The notes under the pieces were generated by a model that searched no databases, was not told where the DNA came from, and saw only the letters and a program-made list of their open reading frames with translations. From Alterileibacterium massiliense (GTDB lineage: Bacteria; Bacillota; Clostridia; Peptostreptococcales; Anaerovoracaceae): a stretch of DNA of 64,000 bases. Positions within the stretch are counted from its first letter, which is position 1; each line of letters opens with the position of its first letter. Both the position numbers and the translations under genes were made by a program. This document shows, piece after piece, positions 55,533-64,000 of the stretch. The stretch spans positions 311,964 through 375,963 of the forward strand of contig NZ_FNWE01000001.1 of the NCBI RefSeq assembly GCF_900104645.1, given 5' to 3'.

Positions 55533-57212
55533 ATGGTAAAAGAAAATATTAAAAAAGAAAATAATATTGAAAGATATGGTAAGACGATGGTAAAAGGAGT
55601 TGCTATAATGTCAATCGCTGGCATAATAAGCAAATTCCTAGGAGCAATGTTTAGAATACCGCTTGCAAACTGGATAGGTGCAAAAGGAATGTCATATTAT
55701 AGTGCTGCCTACTCCATATATTCATTTTTCTTATTTATATCTATGGCAGGCTTGCCGGTCGCAATATCAAGGATGATTTCCGAGAGAAATGCTATAGGAG
55801 ATGAAAAAAATGTAAATAGGGTTTTCAAGGTTTCACTTGCATTAATGATTTCGCTTGGTACCATTTCTGCATTTATACTTATTATTTCTGCCAAAAGCAT
55901 TTCTATCAAAATAGCTAACCAAGGAGCATATCTGTCGATGATTGCTTTGACGCCCGTGCTCCTTTTTGCTCCGATTGATGCTTCTCTAAGAGGATATTTC
56001 CAAGGAAAACAAGATATGTTCCCAACTGCTTTATCGGAGGTAGTTGAACAGTTCTTTAGGGTTACCGTTGGACTTTTCCTCGCATATTTTTTTCTAAATA
56101 AATCTTTGGTTAAAGCTTCTGCAGGAGCAACATTTGGTGCCTCAGCAGGTTCTTTTTCTGCGATGCTTTTAATGACATTTATTTACTTTAGATATAAAAA
56201 AAATGAGAATAACAAAATAGATATATTAAAAAGGGACATAATTAATATTGAAAAATGTGAAAAAACGAAAGAAAAGGAATCTATAAAATCCATACTAAAG
56301 GAGCTTATCTATATATCTGTTCCTATTACCATAGGCTCTTCAATATTACCAATTGTATTTATGATAGATGCTGTCATGATAATGCCTAGACTTCATGCGA
56401 CAGGTTGGTTAAATGGGGAGGCAAAGGTTTTATATGGACTTCTCGGAGGATATTGCTATCCTATAACAGAATTTCCACAGGTGTTTACAATAGCAGTTGC
56501 GGTGAGCATGGTGCCCGCAGTCGCTGAGTCTATAAAGAAGAAGGACAAAACAGGCCTTGAGTCAAATGTAAAGCTTGGAATAAAATCTCTTATGTTAATC
56601 AGCTTCCCATGTATGGTTGGACTCTTATTTTTAGCTAGGCCAATATTAAACCTCCTCTATCCTGCTAGGCCTGAGGAGATAAGCATGGCTGTTCCTGTAC
56701 TAGAGATACTAGCCTTTGGAATGATTTCATTCTCACTATTAAGAGCATTTTCAAGCATTTTACAGGGTGCGGGGAAACAGACAATTCCTGTAAGAAATCT
56801 TGCTATAGGTGCTCTGACAAAGGTTATTATTACCTTTATTCTTGTCGGAATACCTGCGATAAATGTAAAAGGTGCTGCGATTGGAAATGTCATAGCCTTC
56901 ACCACATCCGCAATTTTGAACTATCTATCCGTTAAGAGATATGTAAAGGTAAAATTAGATTTTAATGAAATTATACTAAAACCGCTTTTAATATCTCTTG
57001 TAATGGGTGTAATAACACTTGCAATATATAAGCTTCTTGGAGTAATTATAAGAATAGATCAGATTTGCACTATAATATCAATCTTATCTGCCGTGCTTAT
57101 ATATTTTGTTTTAGTATTTATAAGCGGATATATTACAAAAGAGGATACCGATTTTATGCCTTATGGAGATAAAATATATTTACTAGCAAAAAAAATGCGT
57201 ATAGCTAGATAA
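55533..57212 (+). CDS. MOP-superfamily lipid/polysaccharide flippase (SpoVB/MurJ-like)
   Basis: Polytopic membrane transporter with about 14 TM segments over 559 residues, in the SpoVB/YtgP/MurJ branch of the MOP (MATE-related) superfamily. The region GIISKFLGAMFRIPLANWIG with the following YYSAAYSIYSFFLFIS is the N-terminal signature. The position after mfd matches spoVB (yabM) in Bacillus, so it is the local orthologue or a lipid II flippase. The annotated ATG lacks a ribosome binding site; AAAGGAG lies before an internal ATG at 55608 but starting there would trim the conserved N-terminal helix. Confidence 0.88.
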   Translation: MVKENIKKENNIERYGKTMVKGVAIMSIAGIISKFLGAMFRIPLANWIGAKGMSYYSAAYSIYSFFLFISMAGLPVAISRMISERNAIGDEKNVNRVFKVSLALMISLGTISAFILIISAKSISIKIANQGAYLSMIALTPVLLFAPIDASLRGYFQGKQDMFPTALSEVVEQFFRVTVGLFLAYFFLNKSLVKASAGATFGASAGSFSAMLLMTFIYFRYKKNENNKIDILKRDIINIEKCEKTKEKESIKSILKELIYISVPITIGSSILPIVFMIDAVMIMPRLHATGWLNGEAKVLYGLLGGYCYPITEFPQVFTIAVAVSMVPAVAESIKKKDKTGLESNVKLGIKSLMLISFPCMVGLLFLARPILNLLYPARPEEISMAVPVLEILAFGMISFSLLRAFSSILQGAGKQTIPVRNLAIGALTKVIITFILVGIPAINVKGAAIGNVIAFTTSAILNYLSVKRYVKVKLDFNEIILKPLLISLVMGVITLAIYKLLGVIIRIDQICTIISILSAVLIYFVLVFISGYITKEDTDFMPYGDKIYLLAKKMRIAR

Positions 57213-57230
57213 TAAAGACAAATCAAACAG

Positions 57231-57259
57231 TTGACAGTATAGCAAGGTATTTGTATAAT
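57231..57259 (+). promoter_or_regulatory. Fully consensus promoter of hup
   Basis: TTGACA (57231-57236), 17-nt spacer and TATAAT (57254-57259): a perfect sigma-A promoter, as expected for an abundant nucleoid protein. Confidence 0.9.
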
Positions 57260-57296
57260 ACTAATATAGCAAATATTTTTGAGTAGGAGGAATGAG

Positions 57297-57575
57297 ATGA
57301 ATAAGGCAGAATTAGTAGGTAAGATTGCTGATAAGACAGGATTCAGGAAAAAAGATGCTGAGGTAGCATTGGATGCAGTATTGCAGTCAATAGAGGAGTC
57401 ACTCGTAAGTGGCGACACTGTAAGACTTATTGGATTTGGAACTTTTGAAACAAGAGAGCGTAAGGCACGCAAGGGAAGAAATCCTCAGAAGCCTAATACA
57501 GTTATAGATATTCCTGCTTCTAAGGCACCTGTATTTAAGGCAGGAAAGTCACTCAAAGATGCGGTGAACAAGTAG
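57297..57575 (+). CDS. hup: DNA-binding protein HU
   Basis: Small basic histone-like protein that bends and compacts DNA as a dimer. The 92-residue product starts MNKAELVGKIADKTGF and carries the beta-arm signature GFGTFETRERKARKGRNPQ and the terminal PASKAPVFKAGKSLKDAV. ATG 57297 follows AGGAGG at 6 nt; an upstream TTG in frame is discarded. It is expressed alone between its own consensus promoter and a strong terminator. Confidence 0.98.
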   Translation: MNKAELVGKIADKTGFRKKDAEVALDAVLQSIEESLVSGDTVRLIGFGTFETRERKARKGRNPQKPNTVIDIPASKAPVFKAGKSLKDAVNK

Positions 57576-57591
57576 TTCAATTTATAATCAG

Positions 57592-57617
57592 CGGGAGGTA
57601 ATAACCTCCCGTTTTTT
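57592..57617 (+). terminator. Intrinsic terminator of hup
   Basis: Perfect 8-bp GC-rich stem CGGGAGGT/ACCTCCCG with loop AATA, followed by six T. Confidence 0.95.
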
Positions 57618-57876
57618 AATACAGTTGAAAGCTAATCTATTTATAAACTAATATAAATAAAGGATTTATAATAAATTTGGTAATTAAAAAAATTTTATAT
57701 TAAAATACTATGTTTAATTAATAAACCTTTAGATATAAGCTCTTAAATAATAGATTAAAATATATCCGAATACGAAGGAATTCTTAAATTGGACTTTTTT
57801 ATAATATAGTAATAAAAAAATAGAAATAAAGACTTTTATTAAAATAAAATATAAATTAAAAGGGAAAATATATTAA
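57618..57876. other. AT-rich spacer without recognisable features
   Basis: About 260 nt of very AT-rich DNA between the hup terminator and the S4-domain gene. I see no open frame of credible quality, no tRNA and no clear promoter; it must nevertheless hold the promoter of the next gene. Confidence 0.6.
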
Positions 57877-58119
57877 ATGCGTATAGACAAATTTCTTAAA
57901 AACTCAAGAATAATAAAAAGAAGGACTGTGGCAAAAGAAGCCTGTGATAATGGAAGAATTACAGTTAATGGAAAACCGGCTAAGGCAGGACTTGATATTA
58001 CGAAGGGAGATAAAATAAAAATTACCTTTGGTTCAAGTGTTATGGAAGTTGTTGTAAGTGAAATTATTGAATCGCCAAGAAAAGAAGATGCAGAAAAAAT
58101 GTATGAAATTATAGGATAA
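57877..58119 (+). CDS. rqcP: S4-domain RNA-binding protein (RqcP/YabO-like)
   Basis: An 80-residue protein made almost entirely of one S4 RNA-binding domain: MRIDKFLKNSRIIKRRTVAK, DNGRITVNGKPAKAGLDI, GDKIKI. In Bacillus the YabO homologue (RqcP) takes part in ribosome-associated quality control, adding alanine tails with RqcH, and lies in the mfd-spoVB-yabN-yabO-yabP neighbourhood; the order here (mfd, flippase, hup, S4) supports this assignment over the HslR branch. Ribosome binding site AAAAGGG. Confidence 0.85.
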   Translation: MRIDKFLKNSRIIKRRTVAKEACDNGRITVNGKPAKAGLDITKGDKIKITFGSSVMEVVVSEIIESPRKEDAEKMYEIIG

Positions 58120-58225
58120 TTGTATCGAAAATACTCGAAAATAATTTATCATATTAAATAATTAAATCAGTAGAATAAAGAATACAAAATAACTCTAGGT
58201 AAATAGATTTAATTTGGAGGGCGAT

Positions 58226-58696
58226 ATGATAAGAAAAGGTGATAATAATTCTATAATAATAGTAAGCGGAAACACATTTGCTAGAATAAAATTTTCTGAC
58301 ATCGAGATGATAGAACAAATAGGTCGCAAGATTAAGGTATGCACCGAAAATGATGAGTATGTTTTCTATGATAGAATTAATGACATGGCATCGGCTTTGC
58401 TAGGCTCGACATTTTACAGGGCTATGAAAAGCCTGATTGTGAATTTTGATAAGATGGTTAATATAAAAGATGGAGTATTGATTTTTGAATCAGGAAGAAA
58501 ATTTGCAATAGGAAGAAATAATTATTTAATTCTGAAAAGAAGTTTTAAAAACTACCTTATGAAATATCCACCATTTAGCGATTGCGATACATTTGGAAAG
58601 AATAAATTATCATTCGTATCAGAAGAAGATAGGACTAATAATATTGGTGAGCTAGGGAATAATAGGAATATGGGTAATATAAAGGATAAAAACTAA
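58226..58696 (+). CDS. Stand-alone LytTR-type DNA-binding protein
   Basis: ATG 58226 with GGAGGG upstream, 156 residues. Residues about 18-115 read as a LytTR domain: IKFSDIEMIEQIGRKIKV, then YDRINDMASALLGSTFYR, and SLIVNFDKMVNIKDG, matching the family pattern in which an aromatic/Arg segment precedes a Ser-x-x-VN motif. There is no receiver domain or membrane part; the tail is Asn/Asp-rich and looks disordered. LytTR proteins usually regulate transcription in two-component systems; this form is most like the small single-domain regulators. It lies where Bacillus has yabP. Target unknown. Confidence 0.65.
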   Translation: MIRKGDNNSIIIVSGNTFARIKFSDIEMIEQIGRKIKVCTENDEYVFYDRINDMASALLGSTFYRAMKSLIVNFDKMVNIKDGVLIFESGRKFAIGRNNYLILKRSFKNYLMKYPPFSDCDTFGKNKLSFVSEEDRTNNIGELGNNRNMGNIKDKN

Positions 58697-58813
58697 TAAA
58701 TGAAGAACAAATAAAAGTAAAATAAAGAATAAAAATAAAATAAGCGAAAGCAACAAAAAATATAATACTCAAATTAAATGTCAAAAAAAGAATAAAATAT
58801 CTAAAAAAAGAGA

Positions 58814-58842
58814 TTGACAAGTAAAAGAAAAGGGGCTATACT
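58814..58842 (+). promoter_or_regulatory. rRNA operon promoter
   Basis: Perfect -35 TTGACA (58814-58819), 17-nt spacer, -10 TATACT (58837-58842). The roughly 120 nt before it (58697-58813) are A-rich, as for an UP-type element, and contain no gene. Confidence 0.85.
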
Positions 58843-58849
58843 GTATAAG

Positions 58850-58896
58850 CTGTCACTAAGGCAGGGGGTACAAGGTAGCCCCTAAAAAAGTGGCAG
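58850..58896 (+). other. Leader hairpin at the 5' end of the rRNA precursor
   Basis: CTGTCACT (58850-58857) pairs with AGTGGCAG (58889-58896, one G-U pair), enclosing a second stem AGGGG/CCCCT. With the predicted start near 58849, the transcript would begin with this hairpin. No T-run follows, so it is not a terminator. Confidence 0.55.
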
Positions 58897-58900
58897 AGAA

Positions 58901-58931
58901 CCTTGAAAACAACATAGTATAGAACCTAGTC
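58901..58931 (+). other. boxA-like motif and 5' arm of the 16S processing stem
   Basis: CCTTGAAAA (58901-58909) resembles the Gram-positive rRNA boxA spacer motif and recurs before the 23S gene. The following 58911-58931 (AACATAGTATAGAACCTAGTC) is nearly complementary to 60611-60633 beyond the 16S 3' end, forming the expected RNase III processing stem. Confidence 0.7.
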
Positions 58932-58997
58932 AATAAAAAGAAGATAAAATCTTCGAAATGAATTGATGAAGTACAAAGAACAAACAGGTTCACGTAC

Positions 58998-59018
58998 AAT
59001 TCGAGAGTAATTCGAGAG
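58998..59018 (+). repeat. Direct repeat in the rRNA leader
   Basis: AATTCGAGAG occurs twice with a 1-nt gap (58998-59007, 59009-59018). Meaning unknown; the rest of the leader up to the 16S start shows no gene. Confidence 0.6.
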
Positions 59019-59082
59019 AACGCAAGTCAAAAGTCGTTCTGAGAGGATAGATTTGAACTGACGAAGAAGGTCAGAGCAAATA

Positions 59083-60633
<1,551 letters not shown>

Positions 60634-60643
60634 AGTTTTATTT

Positions 60644-60719
60644 GGGGAATTAGCTCAGCTGGGAGAGCACCTGCCTTGCACGCAGGGGGTCAAGGGTTCG
60701 AGCCCCTTATTCTCCACCA
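60644..60719 (+). tRNA. tRNA-Ala (TGC) in the 16S-23S spacer
   Basis: A 76-nt tRNA with encoded CCA; acceptor GGGGAAT/ATTCTCC including G3-U70, the alanine identity pair; anticodon loop CTTGCAC, anticodon TGC. Confidence 0.97.
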
Positions 60720-60749
60720 TGTTATTTTTTTATAAAATAACGGTTAGCA

Positions 60750-60777
60750 CCTTGAAAATTGAATAACACAGAAGTGT
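60750..60777 (+). other. boxA-like motif and 5' arm of the 23S processing stem
   Basis: CCTTGAAAA (60750-60758) repeats the leader boxA-like motif and runs into 60755-60777, which is complementary to 63835-63857 over 23 nt with essentially one mismatch. Confidence 0.75.
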
Positions 60778-60812
60778 AGAAAAGACAAATAGACAACGAA
60801 ATCGAGAGAAGC

Positions 60813-60933
60813 CTGATTTCCTTGAGAAATCAGAGTAAGGGTAAATTTCGAAGAAGAATTTGTTGAGAGAAAACCAGAAAGAGATTCACACGAGAAACAA
60901 TAGTGAAGAAAGACCTGATTAACGCAAATCAGG
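60813..60933 (+). other. Two hairpins in the 16S-23S spacer
   Basis: CTGATTTC/GAAATCAG (60813-60833, loop CTTGA) and CCTGATT/AATCAGG (60914-60933, loop AACGCA) are perfect hairpins of related sequence inside the spacer just before the 23S gene. Confidence 0.6.
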
Positions 60934-60936
60934 CAA

Positions 60937-63820
<2,884 letters not shown>

Positions 63821-63834
63821 AATGGTTTAGGAGA

Positions 63835-63857
63835 ACACTTTAGTGTTATTCAATTTT
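63835..63857 (+). other. 3' arm of the 23S processing stem
   Basis: ACACTT, two bases, then GTGTTATTCAATTTT, pairing with 60755-60777; it separates 23S from 5S. Confidence 0.75.
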
Positions 63858-63877
63858 GAGGGTACAAACCTCAATAT

Positions 63878-63991
63878 CCGGTGACAATAGCGAGGAGGAT
63901 ACACCTGTTCCCATCCCGAACACAGAAGTTAAGCTCCTTTGCGCTGAGGATACTTGGTGGGCAGCCGCCCGGGAAAGTAGGTCGTCGCCGG
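63878..63991 (+). rRNA. rrf: 5S ribosomal RNA
   Basis: About 114 nt with the conserved CACCTGTTCCCATCCCGAAC and GAAGTTAAGC. The terminal helix CCGGTGAC pairs with GTCGCCGG (one G-U). Termini estimated. Confidence 0.95.
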
Positions 63992-63998
63992 TTTTTTT
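63992..63998 (+). terminator. T-run directly after the 5S helix
   Basis: Seven T directly follow the 5S terminal helix, so the 5S stem itself probably acts as the terminator stem of the rRNA operon. More sequence beyond the window could add a separate terminator. Confidence 0.6.
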
Positions 63999-64000
63999 AT

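Overview
The window reads as chromosomal DNA of a low-GC, anaerobic, Gram-positive bacterium of the class Clostridia. Supporting signs are very AT-rich coding DNA, strong AGGAGG-type ribosome binding sites, frequent TTG and GTG starts, a SCIFF peptide with its radical SAM maturase (a marker typical of Clostridia), a Bacillus-type PurR, and a Clostridia-like 16S rRNA. The protein and 16S sequences remind me of the Eubacterium/Mogibacterium group (Family XIII, Anaerovoracaceae), but that is an inference I could not test. Neighbourhoods that carry sporulation genes in Bacillus and Clostridium lack them here, which fits a non-sporulating organism.

Layout. 1-3.8 kb (minus strand): pyrimidine genes pyrC and carB, the latter cut by the window edge. 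4.0-9.0 kb: a CofE-like ligase, an unknown membrane-anchored protein, a universal-stress protein with an extra domain, and the SCIFF peptide with its maturase. 9.0-16.9 kb: RdgB, YihY, a lipid kinase, MscL, SerC, a catalytically degenerate D,D-carboxypeptidase homologue, UvrC and a DUF1292 protein. 17.1-28.0 kb: tRNA-Leu, MurI, a CYTH protein, then a protein quality-control block (trigger factor, ClpP, ClpX, Lon) followed by EngB, Hpt, a PHP phosphoesterase and a beta-CASP hydrolase. 28.2-29.7 kb: an unrecognised regulator-like gene and a tyrosine recombinase with altered catalytic residues. 29.7-39.7 kb: L19, RbgA, an unusual RNase HII-RNase HI fusion, and one-carbon/tRNA genes (FolD, ValS, FolC, GlyA) with a small alarmone synthetase. 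39.8-44.6 kb: an orphan DNA methyltransferase and minus-strand YprB-like exonuclease, YchF and Lgt. 44.7-45.4 kb: a six-gene tRNA operon. 45.4-58.7 kb: an L,D-transpeptidase, PurR, MurC, a GlmU reduced to its acetyltransferase half, Prs, Pth, Mfd, a flippase, HU, an S4 protein and a lone LytTR protein. 58.8-64.0 kb: a complete rRNA operon (16S, tRNA-Ala, 23S, 5S) with promoter, leader hairpin, boxA-like motifs and processing stems.

Most genes are housekeeping genes in tightly packed operons. I see no CRISPR array, insertion sequence or prophage. The points most worth following are: (1) a SCIFF peptide in which the Cys and Thr believed to form the thioether are both Ser; (2) a single polypeptide joining RNase HII, a hybrid-binding domain and RNase HI; (3) a PBP5-like protein that has lost its active-site motifs and seems to start on a non-standard codon; (4) a stand-alone GlmU acetyltransferase in the usual glmU position; (5) an Xer-like recombinase with Gln in place of the catalytic His; (6) two genes apparently expressed from leaderless transcripts; and (7) an unexplained long-stem structure at 16.9-17.0 kb.
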